Positions 28,695 through 41,181 of a DNA stretch of 64,000 nucleotides are shown in pieces (position 1 is the first letter of the stretch; every line of letters begins with the position of its first letter). The DNA is taken from the NCBI RefSeq assembly GCF_004343585.1, contig NZ_SLYW01000001.1:372001-436000 (forward strand), written 5' to 3'. Source of the stretch: Neorhizobium sp. JUb45 (GTDB lineage: Bacteria; Pseudomonadota; Alphaproteobacteria; Rhizobiales; Rhizobiaceae). The notes beneath the pieces were generated by a model. That model saw only the letters and a program-made list of their open reading frames with translations. It did not search any database and was not told the DNA's origin. A program made the translations under genes and the position numbers.

Positions 28695-28724
28695 CTTGAA
28701 GCGGGAAAATGCAATTCCCATCTT
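28695..28724 (+). promoter_or_regulatory. Heat-shock (RpoH-type) promoter of the Hsp20 gene
   Basis: CTTGAA (28695-28700) and CCCATCTT (28717-28724) are separated by 16 bases, very close to the sigma-32 consensus. Transcription should start near 28731, giving a leader of about 98 bases. Confidence 0.8.
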
Positions 28725-28729
28725 GGTTC

Positions 28730-28828
28730 TGCGGGCGCCGATGACGGGTCCGCAACGAGAGGTCAGGCATCGCCAGAACGGGATGCCGGCTTAAAAAACC
28801 GCAACACGTCGCTTCATGAGAGGACATC
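28730..28828 (+). promoter_or_regulatory. ROSE-like RNA thermometer in the Hsp20 leader
   Basis: Three hairpins in a row: TGCGG/CCGCA (28730-28754), GGCATC/GATGCC (28766-28787) and GTC-GCTTCATGAGAG-GAC (28808-28825). The last folds the AGAGGA ribosome-binding site against TCGCT. The T(C/T)GCT anti-ribosome-binding segment opposite the SD, with a G-G mismatch, is the mark of ROSE elements, which unfold on warming and are common before rhizobial small heat-shock genes. Confidence 0.6.
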
Positions 28829-29311
28829 ATGCGTCACGTCGATTTTTCCCCCCTTTATCGTTCCACCGTCGGTTTCGACCGCCTTTTCACCATGCTGGAC
28901 AGCCTTGGCCAGCCCGATCAGGCGCAGACCTATCCGCCCTACAATATCGAGCGGACCGGCGAGAATACCTATCGCATCACCATGGCCGTTGCCGGTTTCG
29001 ACGAAAAGGAACTGAGCATCGAGGCCCGTGCGCATGTGCTGCACGTCAAGGGTGAAAAGAGCGAGGACGAAGCCGCTTCAACCAGCGAGTTTCTCCACCG
29101 CGGCATCGCCAAGCGCGCCTTCGAGCGCCGCTTCCAGCTTGCCGATCACGTGGAGGTGCAGAGCGCGCAGCTGAAGAACGGTCTTCTGCATATCGATCTT
29201 CTGCGCTCCATTCCGGAAGCGATGAAACCGCGCCGGATCGCCATTGCCGCCGAACCGGTCGATACGCCCACGACCATCGAGGCGCAGGTCAGCCAGCCGC
29301 AGATCAACTAA
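28829..29311 (+). CDS. Small heat-shock protein (Hsp20/IbpA type)
   Basis: This 160-residue ATP-independent holding chaperone binds unfolding proteins during heat stress. It has a short N-terminal arm (VDFSPLYRSTVGFDRLFTML), an alpha-crystallin domain (YNIERTGENTYRITMAVAGF, SEFLHRGIAKRAFERRFQLA, LKNGLLHIDLLR) and a C-terminal tail with PRRIAIAAEP in place of the I-x-I anchor region. Its length and sequence fit the class A rhizobial Hsp20s. The ATG at 28829 follows AGAGGA. Control by an RpoH promoter and a ROSE-like leader upstream, and an intrinsic terminator downstream, make it a self-contained heat-shock unit. Confidence 0.93.
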   Translation: MRHVDFSPLYRSTVGFDRLFTMLDSLGQPDQAQTYPPYNIERTGENTYRITMAVAGFDEKELSIEARAHVLHVKGEKSEDEAASTSEFLHRGIAKRAFERRFQLADHVEVQSAQLKNGLLHIDLLRSIPEAMKPRRIAIAAEPVDTPTTIEAQVSQPQIN

Positions 29312-29362
29312 CGCCCAAGGCCGGACCTCCAGTCCTGACCTTCGCGTCAGATGGCCCGTCAT

Positions 29363-29395
29363 GCGCCCCCTTCCAGCCGGGAGGGGGCGTTTTTA
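29363..29395 (+). terminator. Intrinsic terminator of the Hsp20 gene
   Basis: CGCCCCC (29364-29370) pairs with GGGGGCG (29383-29389), with further pairing inside, followed by five T. It lies about 50 bases after the Hsp20 stop. Confidence 0.85.
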
Positions 29396-29461
29396 TGTGA
29401 GGTTTGACGGGATTTGATGGCCAGCATACTATGATCGTGATGTTTGGCACGAGAGGCCGTC

Positions 29462-29704
29462 ATGCGAGTGACCGTGAAAAAAATGGGCGACAGCGCCTCA
29501 ATCCCGATCCCCGCCGAGATCATGGAAGCGGCCAATCTCTCCGTCGACACCGAGGTTGATGTCCGCGCGCAAAACGGTCGCGTGATTGTCGAATTGGTCG
29601 GAGAGGGTGATCTCAGTCTCGATGAGATGATCGCCCGCATCACGCCAGACAATCGTCACGACGAGGTCGATTTTGGCGCACCTGTCGGTCGCGAGCTGCT
29701 CTGA
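29462..29704 (+). CDS. mazE: MazE-type antitoxin (AbrB/SpoVT fold)
   Basis: The 80-residue protein has the AbrB-like N-terminal DNA-binding fold (MRVTVKKMGDSASIPIPAEI) and an acidic C-terminal tail (SLDEMIARITPDN) that would occupy the MazF active site. The ATG at 29462 is preferred to an upstream start at 29444, since MRVTVKKMGDS matches the usual MazE N-terminus. It overlaps the toxin gene by one base (TGATG), the standard mazEF layout. It should repress its own promoter together with the toxin. Confidence 0.88.
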   Translation: MRVTVKKMGDSASIPIPAEIMEAANLSVDTEVDVRAQNGRVIVELVGEGDLSLDEMIARITPDNRHDEVDFGAPVGRELL

Positions 29705-30015
29705 TGGCGGCTGCCGGTTATGTCCCTGACGCAGGTGACATTGTCTGGTTGAATTTTTCGCCGCAGATGGGGCATGAGCAGGCCGGCCGTCGCCCCGCGC
29801 TCGTTTTAAGCCCTGCCAGCTACAATCGCCACGGTCTCATGTTGTGTTGTCCCATGACGACGAGACGCAAGGGCTATCCATTCGAGGTGGTCTTGGGAGA
29901 GGACAGCATTGCTCTCGCAGATCAGGTCAAAAGCCTGGACTGGAAAAGCCGCGATGCCCAGCGCAAAGGCCAGGCATCGGATGCAGCATTAAAACAGGTT
30001 GGGCGAAGGCGATAA
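29704..30015 (+). CDS. mazF: MazF/PemK-type mRNA interferase with C-terminal frameshift
   Basis: This 103-residue endoribonuclease cleaves mRNA at specific short sequences. Family blocks are present: GDIVWLNFSPQMGHEQAGRR, PALVLSPASYN, CCPMTTRRKGYPFEV and DQVKSLDWKSRDAQRKG. The frame ends QVGRRR, whereas one base over the sequence reads WAKAIKLLG and stops at 30029, which is the usual C-terminal helix of the family. One missing T near 29998-30002 explains this. The last helix, about nine residues, is replaced by four; the catalytic core is intact. The toxin may still act, or be weakened. A sequencing error is possible. Confidence 0.85.
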   Translation: MAAAGYVPDAGDIVWLNFSPQMGHEQAGRRPALVLSPASYNRHGLMLCCPMTTRRKGYPFEVVLGEDSIALADQVKSLDWKSRDAQRKGQASDAALKQVGRRR

Positions 30016-30051
30016 AGCTGCTCGGGTGAACCGGGCCGCCGCGTGTTTGCT

Positions 30052-31050
30052 TTACGCCGCAGCCGTTGCCGTCTTGTCTTCCACCTTCACCTTGCGCTGC
30101 GCATATTTCTGCGCCAGCACGGCGCAGACCATCAGTTGGATCTGGTGGAACAGCATGATCGGCAGGACGATGGCGCCGATCGAGGACTGGCCGGCAAAGA
30201 TGGCGTTGGCCATCGGCACGCCTGATGCCAGCGACTTTTTCGAGCCGCAGAAGGTGATGGCGATCTCGTCCTCCTTGGAAAAACCGAGAAGGCGGCTGCC
30301 ATACATGGTGATGACCAGAACGATGGCGAGCAGAACCATGTCGGTGACGATGACGGCAGCGATATCGGTGAGCGAAAACGTCCGCCAGATGCCTTCGATG
30401 ACGGCCGTCGAAAAGGCGAGGTAGACAACCATCAGGATGCCGCCGCGATCGACCGGCGCCAGCAGCTTTTTGCGCGCCCGGATCCAGTTGCCGATGAAGG
30501 GCTGCAGAAGCTGGCCGATGACGAAGGGGGCGAGAAGCTGGAGCGCAATTTTTTCAATGGCATCGGCGGAAATGCCGCCGCCTTCGCCGGTCGTCGACAT
30601 GACAAGGCTGGCGAGGATCGGTGTCAGGAACATGCCAAACAGGTTGGAGCCGGAGGCCGAGACGATGGCTGCCGGCACGTTGCCGTTCGCCATCGAGGTA
30701 AACGCGATCGACGACTGCACGGTGGAGGGCAGCACGCAGAGGAACAGGATGCCGGCGTAAAGCGGGGCGGGCAGGATGCTTTCCGGCAGGAAGCCGATGG
30801 CAAGACCCAAAAGCGGGAAGATCACGAACGTCGTCGCCAGAATCGTCAGATGCAGGCGCCAGTGCAGCAGGCCGCCGACCACGACTTCACGTGACAGGCG
30901 GGCGCCATGCAGGAAGAACAGCAGGCCGATGGCGATGTCAGTGGCGATACCGAACCAATAGGCGGGTTCGCCGTAAATCGGCAGGAAGGAGGCGAGGATG
31001 ACCGCGCAGACCAGCATGATCGTGAAACGGTCCGGCATGAAGCGGCTCAT
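30052..31050 (-). CDS. SBF-like (bile acid:sodium symporter family) transporter
   Basis: The 332-residue membrane protein has about ten helices in the YfeH/SBF_like group, related to bile-acid:Na symporters and Acr3-type carriers. Landmarks are GLLFFLHGARLSREVVVGG, CVLPSTVQSSIAFTSMANGN and FCGSKKSLASGVPMANAIFA. The ion or substrate is not known for this group. It is divergent from a LysR regulator (start 31149) with 98 bases between, so that regulator probably controls it. The C-terminal tail is basic then Ala-rich. Start ATG at 31050. Confidence 0.85.
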   Translation of the reverse strand: MSRFMPDRFTIMLVCAVILASFLPIYGEPAYWFGIATDIAIGLLFFLHGARLSREVVVGGLLHWRLHLTILATTFVIFPLLGLAIGFLPESILPAPLYAGILFLCVLPSTVQSSIAFTSMANGNVPAAIVSASGSNLFGMFLTPILASLVMSTTGEGGGISADAIEKIALQLLAPFVIGQLLQPFIGNWIRARKKLLAPVDRGGILMVVYLAFSTAVIEGIWRTFSLTDIAAVIVTDMVLLAIVLVITMYGSRLLGFSKEDEIAITFCGSKKSLASGVPMANAIFAGQSSIGAIVLPIMLFHQIQLMVCAVLAQKYAQRKVKVEDKTATAAA

Positions 31051-31148
31051 GGCATGTCCTTAAACTGATTTTACTTCGGTTGGGAGACGTCTTCTCTTAT
31101 CATGAACCGCGATGCAAGAATTAACAGTTATCACGAAGCAGGATAAGG

Positions 31149-31991
31149 ATGCTCAATCTCCATCATCTCGAAAGTTTCGTGATGCTGCAACAGGCCGGCA
31201 GCTTTACCCTTGCTGCCGAGCGGCTCGGCATCGGGCAGTCAACGATCAGCCAGCATATCCAGCGTCTTGAAAAATCACTCGGGCGGCAATTGGTGCAGCG
31301 GGATACCCATCAGGTGCGGCTGACGGCGGATGGCGAGGCACTGCTCGGTTATGCGCGCGGCATGCTCGATCTCAACGGCAAGGTAGCGTCGCTGTTCGGT
31401 GAAAGCCGATTGCGCGGGCGGTTGCGGCTGGGTGTGTCGGAAGATGTCGTCGCCAATCGACTGACCGCCATTCTGGAGGATTTCAGCCGGCTGCATCCGT
31501 GGGTCGATCTGGAACTGACGGTGGCGCTGAGCGGGGTGCTGTTTCAGATGCAGGAGGTCGGCGAACTCGATCTGGTTCTGGCCAAGCGGCATATCGGCGA
31601 AACGCATGGGCGTCTGCTTTATCGCGAGCCGCTTGTCTGGCTGGCGCGGGATGCGGATGTGCTGTCGCGTGTCGAGACCGTGCCGCTGATCGCCTTTCCG
31701 CCGCCGAGCATTACGCGAAAGGTGGCGCAGCAGGCGCTGGATCAGAACAAGATCGCGTGGCGGATCGTCTGTACCTGCGGCAGTCTTGCGGGGCTGACGG
31801 CAGCAGCGCGTGCCGGTATGGGCGTGCTTGTGCAGCCGCGCAGCATGGCGCCGGACGGTTTGCGGGAGATCGCGCCGGGACGTTTGCCGGATCTGGAGGA
31901 TATCGAATTCGTGCTGGTGCCGCGGCGCGGGGCGGATGCGGCGCTGGTGGAGGCGGTGTCGAGTTTGATCACGGCGCGGATCGTGCCGTGA
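31149..31991 (+). CDS. LysR-family transcriptional regulator
   Basis: The 280-residue protein has the N-terminal helix-turn-helix (FVMLQQAGSFTLAAERLGIG, STISQHIQRLEKSLGRQLVQ) and a LysR substrate-binding domain (GRLRLGVSEDVVANRLTAIL). It is divergent from the SBF-like transporter gene, the classic arrangement for a LysR regulator and its target. It is followed by a type I mosaic repeat. Effector unknown. Confidence 0.88.
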   Translation: MLNLHHLESFVMLQQAGSFTLAAERLGIGQSTISQHIQRLEKSLGRQLVQRDTHQVRLTADGEALLGYARGMLDLNGKVASLFGESRLRGRLRLGVSEDVVANRLTAILEDFSRLHPWVDLELTVALSGVLFQMQEVGELDLVLAKRHIGETHGRLLYREPLVWLARDADVLSRVETVPLIAFPPPSITRKVAQQALDQNKIAWRIVCTCGSLAGLTAAARAGMGVLVQPRSMAPDGLREIAPGRLPDLEDIEFVLVPRRGADAALVEAVSSLITARIVP

Positions 31992-32018
31992 GGGGAGTGG
32001 ATTGCGCGATGGAATGTG

Positions 32019-32165
32019 CAAAAAAAGACCCCGCCCCAAACCCCTCCCCACAAGGGGGAGGGGCTTAACCCGGCCGCTCCGTCGAAACTCAATTGAGGTA
32101 GGCGTTTGCCGCAAGTTTTCTCCCCCCTTGTGGGGGAGATGGCCGGCAGGCCAGAGGGGGACTTT
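32019..32165 (+). repeat. Mosaic palindromic repeat, type I, copy 2 (RIME-like)
   Basis: The sequence is nearly the same as the copy at 24177, with the same orientation and hairpins (right one at about 32119-32138, then GGCC-GGCA-GGCC). It fills the gap between two convergent genes (LysR regulator and threonine aldolase), where it may act as a bidirectional end for both transcripts. Confidence 0.85.
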
Positions 32166-32191
32166 CTTAAGGCTGTGGCTTTAGCGTTTAT

Positions 32192-33244
32192 TCAAGCCGA
32201 AGCGCATATAGACAAGAACTGGTCAACGTCTTCTTCCGTCGTGGCAAAGCTCGTCACCATGCGGATCAGCACTTCGTCAGCGGCCACCTTTTCCGGCATG
32301 TCGCGCGGTTCCAGCCAGTCGTAGAACTTTGCGCCCTTGTCCTGCGCCGCCTTGGCGGAGGATTTCGGCAGGATGGCGAAGACTTCGTTGGCCTGGGTCG
32401 GCCAGGCGAGGCGGGCGCTGTTGAGCGAGCCGAAACCGGCGCGCAGGCGGTTTGCCATGTCGTTGGCATGGCCGGCAAGACCCAGCCACAGGTCGTCCTT
32501 CAGATAGGCATCGAACTGGGCGGCGATGAAGCGGGATTTGGAAAACAGCTGGGCGGTACGCTTGCGCAGGAAGGCAAAATCCCTAGCGAGTTCGGGATCG
32601 AAAAACACGATCGCCTCGGCGCACCAGCAGCCGTTCTTGGTGCCGCCGAAGGAAAGCACGTCGACACCGCGTTTCCAGGTCATTTCGGCCGGCGTGCAGC
32701 CGAGCGCCATCAGGGCATTGGCGAAACGGGCGCCGTCCATGTGCAGCGGCAGGCCGTTGTCCTTGGCGATCTTTGCGATCGCGTCGATTTCATCGAGCGT
32801 ATAGACGGTGCCGGCTTCGGTGGCCTGCGTCATCGAAACGGCGGCGGCGCGGCCGTGGTGGATGGCGTCCTGCGGATAACGCGCGATACGGCTGATCAGG
32901 TTTTCCGGCAGCATCTTGCCATCCGGGCCTTCCACCGCGACCATGCGCATGCCGGAAAAGAAGTCCGGCGCGCCGCACTCGTCCTCGATGATATGTGCTT
33001 CCGAATGGCAGAAGGTCAGGCCGCCGGGGCGGGCGATGCTGGCCAGCGACAGCGAATTGGCGGCAGTGCCGGTCGCCACGAAAAACACCGCGACCTCGCG
33101 CTCGAAGATCTCGTTGAAACGCACCTCGATCGACTTGTCGAGTTCGCTCGAACCATAGGCTGAGGCAAAGCGGGTGGATTCTTTCGAGAGGCGCTCATTG
33201 ATGGCGGGGTGGGCGCCGGCCCAGTTGTCGGAAGCAAAGAACAT
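32192..33244 (-). CDS. ltaE: Low-specificity L-threonine aldolase
   Basis: The 350-residue PLP enzyme splits threonine/allo-threonine into glycine and acetaldehyde. Blocks are FASDNWAGAHPAI at the N-terminus, FVATGTAANSLSLASIARPG, CHSEAHIIEDECGAPDF, LPLHMDGARFANAL (PLP Asp) and SFGGTKNGCWCAEA (PLP Lys). Length and motifs match the LtaE family. It stands alone, with its promoter in the 500-base region it shares with gltB. Beta-hydroxyaspartate or phenylserine aldolase activity is a possible alternative. Confidence 0.9.
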   Translation of the reverse strand: MFFASDNWAGAHPAINERLSKESTRFASAYGSSELDKSIEVRFNEIFEREVAVFFVATGTAANSLSLASIARPGGLTFCHSEAHIIEDECGAPDFFSGMRMVAVEGPDGKMLPENLISRIARYPQDAIHHGRAAAVSMTQATEAGTVYTLDEIDAIAKIAKDNGLPLHMDGARFANALMALGCTPAEMTWKRGVDVLSFGGTKNGCWCAEAIVFFDPELARDFAFLRKRTAQLFSKSRFIAAQFDAYLKDDLWLGLAGHANDMANRLRAGFGSLNSARLAWPTQANEVFAILPKSSAKAAQDKGAKFYDWLEPRDMPEKVAADEVLIRMVTSFATTEEDVDQFLSICASA

Positions 33245-33745
33245 GGAGGGTCCTGTAAGGTCATGCGTGATGCTGCGGGAGAGATGCTGAACTTAAGGAA
33301 TTTGCTGCTGCAATCAATGGAAAAGCCAGTCCGTGCGGGTGGGCCTATCCGTCTGGCAATCTAAGCAATGTATTCTGTCGATTTGAGTAATTTTGTTGCG
33401 CCGCAGCGCCGTTCTGGTGCCTTCTTGTGTCGTTTTGTCCGGTTTGAATTGCATTTCAGCCTCTTGTGGCGCATTAACTTCTGTGTCATATAAAATGAGA
33501 AATAGGTCAGAATAACTGTCCTACTTTCCGGAAATCAGGTCGGCGATGGGCTGGTTTCTGTCATGACCTCCGCGCCGATCCGGGTTATGCTGCTGCGCAA
33601 TAGCAGCGGACTGTCCGGGCGGCGCCGTCGCATGAGTTAAGAACTGTCGCATGAATTTCGGATTGATGTGCGACACCCGCACCTCGTTTCGCGCAATGAA
33701 CCGATACCACCTTGCCCGCTCGAGCGGCCAACTGGAGGACTGACG
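33245..33745. other. Divergent regulatory region of ltaE and gltB
   Basis: Five hundred bases without a convincing gene. The middle (33360-33510) is AT-richer, with TATAAA near 33489 as a possible gltB -10 element; its spacing to a -35 is unclear. A long leader of up to 250 bases before gltB would leave room for nitrogen-related control, but no specific site could be assigned. Confidence 0.45.
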
Positions 33746-38467
<4,722 letters not shown>

Positions 38468-38471
38468 GCCT

Positions 38472-38630
38472 TTGGCTGTTTTTCACCGTTTGATTTCGGT
38501 GGTTATCGCGGTCGCTGTTCCGGCGGCCGCGTTCATGGCGAACGGTGACGTCGCATTGGAATTCATTGTGCTGGGAGCAACCATGGGATTTGCTTACTGG
38601 TACTGGGGCCCTACGGGCACCACTCTTTGA
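38472..38630 (+). CDS. Predicted two-helix membrane microprotein between gltB and gltD
   Basis: A 52-residue frame starts at TTG 38472, five bases after the gltB stop. GGAG lies seven bases upstream inside the last gltB codons, the hallmark of coupled translation. The peptide has two hydrophobic helices (about residues 7-23 and 28-46) separated by NGDVALE, and ends WYWGPTGTTL. The stop is 13 bases before gltD. No family is recognised. The coupling and helices suggest a real protein, perhaps tethering glutamate synthase to the membrane; that role is speculation. An in-frame ATG at 38535 would lose the first helix. Confidence 0.6.
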   Translation: MAVFHRLISVVIAVAVPAAAFMANGDVALEFIVLGATMGFAYWYWGPTGTTL

Positions 38631-38643
38631 AGAGGACTAAAAC

Positions 38644-40098
38644 ATGGGCAAGGTAACGGGTTTCATGGAAATCGACCGGCAGGTTGGCAAGTACCAGCCG
38701 GCCTCCGACCGCATCCGCCATTTCCGCGAATTCACCATTCCGATGTCCGATGCCGAGGTTACCAAACAGGCGGCGCGCTGCATGGATTGCGGCATTCCGT
38801 TCTGTCATGGGCCGACGGGCTGTCCCGTGCACAACCAGATCCCCGACTGGAACGATCTGGTCTATAACAACAAGTGGGAAGAGGCGATCCGCAACCTCCA
38901 TTCCACCAACAATTTTCCGGAATTCACCGGTCGCGTCTGTCCCGCGCCGTGCGAGGAAGCTTGCACGCTGAACCTCGAAGACGCGCCGGTCGCCATCAAG
39001 ACCGTCGAGCAGGCGATCGCCGACAAGGCCTATGAACTGGGCTACATCGTGCCGCAGCCGGCAACGGTCAAAACCGGCAAGAAGGTCGCGATCATCGGTT
39101 CCGGCCCCGCCGGCATGGCCGCTGCACAGCAGCTTGCCCGCGCCGGTCACGAGGTCCATGTCTATGAACGCGAAACGAAGGCCGGCGGCCTGCTGCGTTA
39201 CGGCATTCCGGACTTCAAGATGGAAAAGAATTTTATCGATCGTCGTGTCGAGCAGATGACCGGTGAGGGCGTCACCTTCCATTACGGCGTCAATGTCGGC
39301 GTCGACAAGCCGACCGAAGAGCTGATGGCCGAACATGATGCCGTCATCTATTGCGGCGGTTCGGAAACCCCGCGTCCGGCCGGTATTCCCGGTGTCGAAC
39401 TGCACGGCGTCTACGATGCCATGCCGTATCTCGTGCAGCAGAACCGTCGCGTCGGCCGCGAAAACATCGACTCGACCGGCTGGCCGGCAGAACCGATCCT
39501 CGCAGGCGCCAAGCATGTCGTCGTGGTCGGTGGTGGCGATACCGCATCGGATTGCGTCGGCACGGCTTTCCGTCAGGGCGCCGTCAAGGTGACCCAGCTC
39601 GACATCCGCCCGATGCCGCCGGAAAAGGAAGACAAGCTCGCCGTCTGGCCGTTCTGGGCCACCAAGATGCGCACTTCGTCTTCGCAGGCCGAAGGCGCCA
39701 ACCGCGAATTCCAGGTGGCGACGCTCGAATTCGTCGGCGAAGACGGCGTGTTGACCGGCGTGCGCTGCTGCCAGGTGGATGAACGCCGCAAGCCGATCGC
39801 CGGCACGGATTTCATCATCAAGGCCGATCTCGCCTTCATCGCCATCGGTTTTTCCGGGCCGATGACGACGGGTGTCCTGTCGGAACTGGAAGGCAAGCTG
39901 GAACTGAACACCGACCGCCGCGGCTCCACCAACGTCGTGGCGAACGAGCAGGACTACAAGACCTCGATCGACAAGCTCTACGTTGCCGGCGACGTTCGCC
40001 GCGGTCAGTCGCTGGTCGTCTGGGCGATCCGCGAAGGCCGTCAGGTGGCACGCGCCGTGGATGAGGCGCTGATGGGCGCTTCGGTTCTGCCACGGTAA
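38644..40098 (+). CDS. gltD: Glutamate synthase (NADPH), small subunit
   Basis: The 484-residue FAD/NADPH subunit passes electrons to GltB. The N-terminal part has cysteine pairs for the [4Fe-4S] clusters (CMDCGIPFCHGPTGCPVHNQ and CPAPCEEACTLN). An FAD Rossmann motif is in VAIIGSGPAGMAAAQ, and an NADPH motif in VVVVGGGDTASDCVGTAF. The conserved C-terminal block is LYVAGDVRRGQSLVVWAIRE. Length matches GltD. It is the third member of the gltB / microprotein / gltD operon, 13 bases after the small gene. A strong symmetrical hairpin follows at 40121. Confidence 0.97.
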   Translation: MGKVTGFMEIDRQVGKYQPASDRIRHFREFTIPMSDAEVTKQAARCMDCGIPFCHGPTGCPVHNQIPDWNDLVYNNKWEEAIRNLHSTNNFPEFTGRVCPAPCEEACTLNLEDAPVAIKTVEQAIADKAYELGYIVPQPATVKTGKKVAIIGSGPAGMAAAQQLARAGHEVHVYERETKAGGLLRYGIPDFKMEKNFIDRRVEQMTGEGVTFHYGVNVGVDKPTEELMAEHDAVIYCGGSETPRPAGIPGVELHGVYDAMPYLVQQNRRVGRENIDSTGWPAEPILAGAKHVVVVGGGDTASDCVGTAFRQGAVKVTQLDIRPMPPEKEDKLAVWPFWATKMRTSSSQAEGANREFQVATLEFVGEDGVLTGVRCCQVDERRKPIAGTDFIIKADLAFIAIGFSGPMTTGVLSELEGKLELNTDRRGSTNVVANEQDYKTSIDKLYVAGDVRRGQSLVVWAIREGRQVARAVDEALMGASVLPR

Positions 40099-40120
40099 TT
40101 TTGAATCGGAAATTTGAATT

Positions 40121-40153
40121 GGGCGACCACAGCATCGTTGGCTGTGGTCGCCC
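40121..40153. terminator. Perfect 13-bp hairpin between gltD and the nucleotidyltransferase gene
   Basis: GGGCGACCACAGC, a 7-base loop, then GCTGTGGTCGCCC. It sits between two convergent genes (23 bases after gltD, 6 bases before the other stop). There is no T-run on either side, so it would act as a bidirectional barrier rather than a textbook intrinsic terminator. Confidence 0.65.
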
Positions 40154-40158
40154 AAATA

Positions 40159-40821
40159 TCAGGTGCATACCCTCTCAAGAAGGTCCACCGTTACTGCCTG
40201 TGCCTGACCGGGAATATCGCGGAAGTCGTTGCGGTAGAGAAGTTGCGCCATGATCGCCTGCGTGAACTGCGGGTTCATCCGCCGCGCGGTGGCAAGAGCC
40301 TTTTCGCTTTCGCGCCGGAAAGGCCGCAAGGCCGCCATGACATATTCGATGCCAAGCACCTGGATGACGCAGGCGATATCGAACATGTCGCGAGGCTGCA
40401 TCAATGCGCCGCGATAACATATTTTCTTTGCAATGATTTCAGCCGGCGTTTCGAGCAGAATGGTTCTGTCGCGCACTGTTGCCGCCACCGCCGGTGCTTC
40501 TGTCAGGGGCAGAGCGCAGATGAAATCGATCTCGCCGATGTTTTCGAACACGACTTTCAATGTTCTGGCGCCATCCGACACGTAGGCGTCTGGCGTTACA
40601 TCGAGTTCGTATCCTTGCGTCCACGGATTTAGGTAGGGGAGCTGCTGCGGGTCATCAAGGAAGATATCGATATCGAAGCTTTCTCGATGATCGATCTGCA
40701 GCATAAGGGCGGTGCCGCCCCCCAAACTCCAGCTATCGATCAGTCTGAACTGGCCGTTTGTCTTGTCGATGATGCTGACGGCGAGTTCGAACAGGTCTTC
40801 CCACCGGCTGCGCGCTGCCAA
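40159..40821 (-). CDS. AbiEii/AbiGii-type nucleotidyltransferase, putative toxin
   Basis: The 220-residue protein has the nucleotidyltransferase signature SLGGGTALMLQIDHRESFDI (positions 40690-40755): a GG-TAL turn, Arg/Ser, then Asp-Ile-Asp metal ligands. It belongs to the AbiEii/AbiGii toxin superfamily, whose members modify tRNA or other targets by adding nucleotides and stop growth or phage. It starts at a TTG (MAARSRWEDL) directly abutting the TAA of the small upstream gene, so the two are translationally coupled. The usual partner, AbiEi with a winged-helix domain, is absent. A role in phage defence or growth control is inferred from family only. Confidence 0.75.
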   Translation of the reverse strand: MAARSRWEDLFELAVSIIDKTNGQFRLIDSWSLGGGTALMLQIDHRESFDIDIFLDDPQQLPYLNPWTQGYELDVTPDAYVSDGARTLKVVFENIGEIDFICALPLTEAPAVAATVRDRTILLETPAEIIAKKICYRGALMQPRDMFDIACVIQVLGIEYVMAALRPFRRESEKALATARRMNPQFTQAIMAQLLYRNDFRDIPGQAQAVTVDLLERVCT

Positions 40822-41091
40822 TTACGCAGCTTTCGCCAAGGGCAGATTATAACCCGCGAGCGCTGAAAACCGTTTCGCAAGATCGATGGCAATCGACGCG
40901 TCGATGTGCATCTCGTGCAGGAAGGCGTGCTGAAGCTCCTCGTCCACCTCGGAGAAAAAGGAAAAAGCAGATGGGTCGAAGTGGTCGGCACTGATGGGAT
41001 CGGCAATCCGTGCTGCCAGCTGTTCGGCGGAAAGCGCCGTCCCATAAGGGGCGTTGACAGTCGATAGAACGCGAACAGCTACAGAAGACAT
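40822..41091 (-). CDS. Small partner of the nucleotidyltransferase, unknown family
   Basis: The 89-residue soluble protein (MSSVAVRVLSTVNAPYGTA at its N-terminus, then LSAEQLAARIADPISADHF and HAFLHEMHIDASIAIDLAKR) shows no helix-turn-helix or known domain. Its stop TAA is immediately followed by the toxin-like gene's start, with no gap, so it is the obvious candidate antitoxin or accessory. It is not similar to AbiEi. The start at 41091 was chosen because the extra N-terminal residues to 41148 are basic and unlike the rest. No strong ribosome-binding site precedes it. Confidence 0.55.
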   Translation of the reverse strand: MSSVAVRVLSTVNAPYGTALSAEQLAARIADPISADHFDPSAFSFFSEVDEELQHAFLHEMHIDASIAIDLAKRFSALAGYNLPLAKAA

Positions 41092-41181
41092 CGTTTCGCA
41101 CCGAAAGTTGCGGTGGTGTGTTATAACCTGACGATGTCTGCCAAACAAGGATCGCGCCCTTGGGAGGATGGGATGACGCAG

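Noticed and set aside
38611..40155. 514-codon open frame opposite gltD
   Set aside because: It covers gltD exactly and adds no start signal; gltD is certain.
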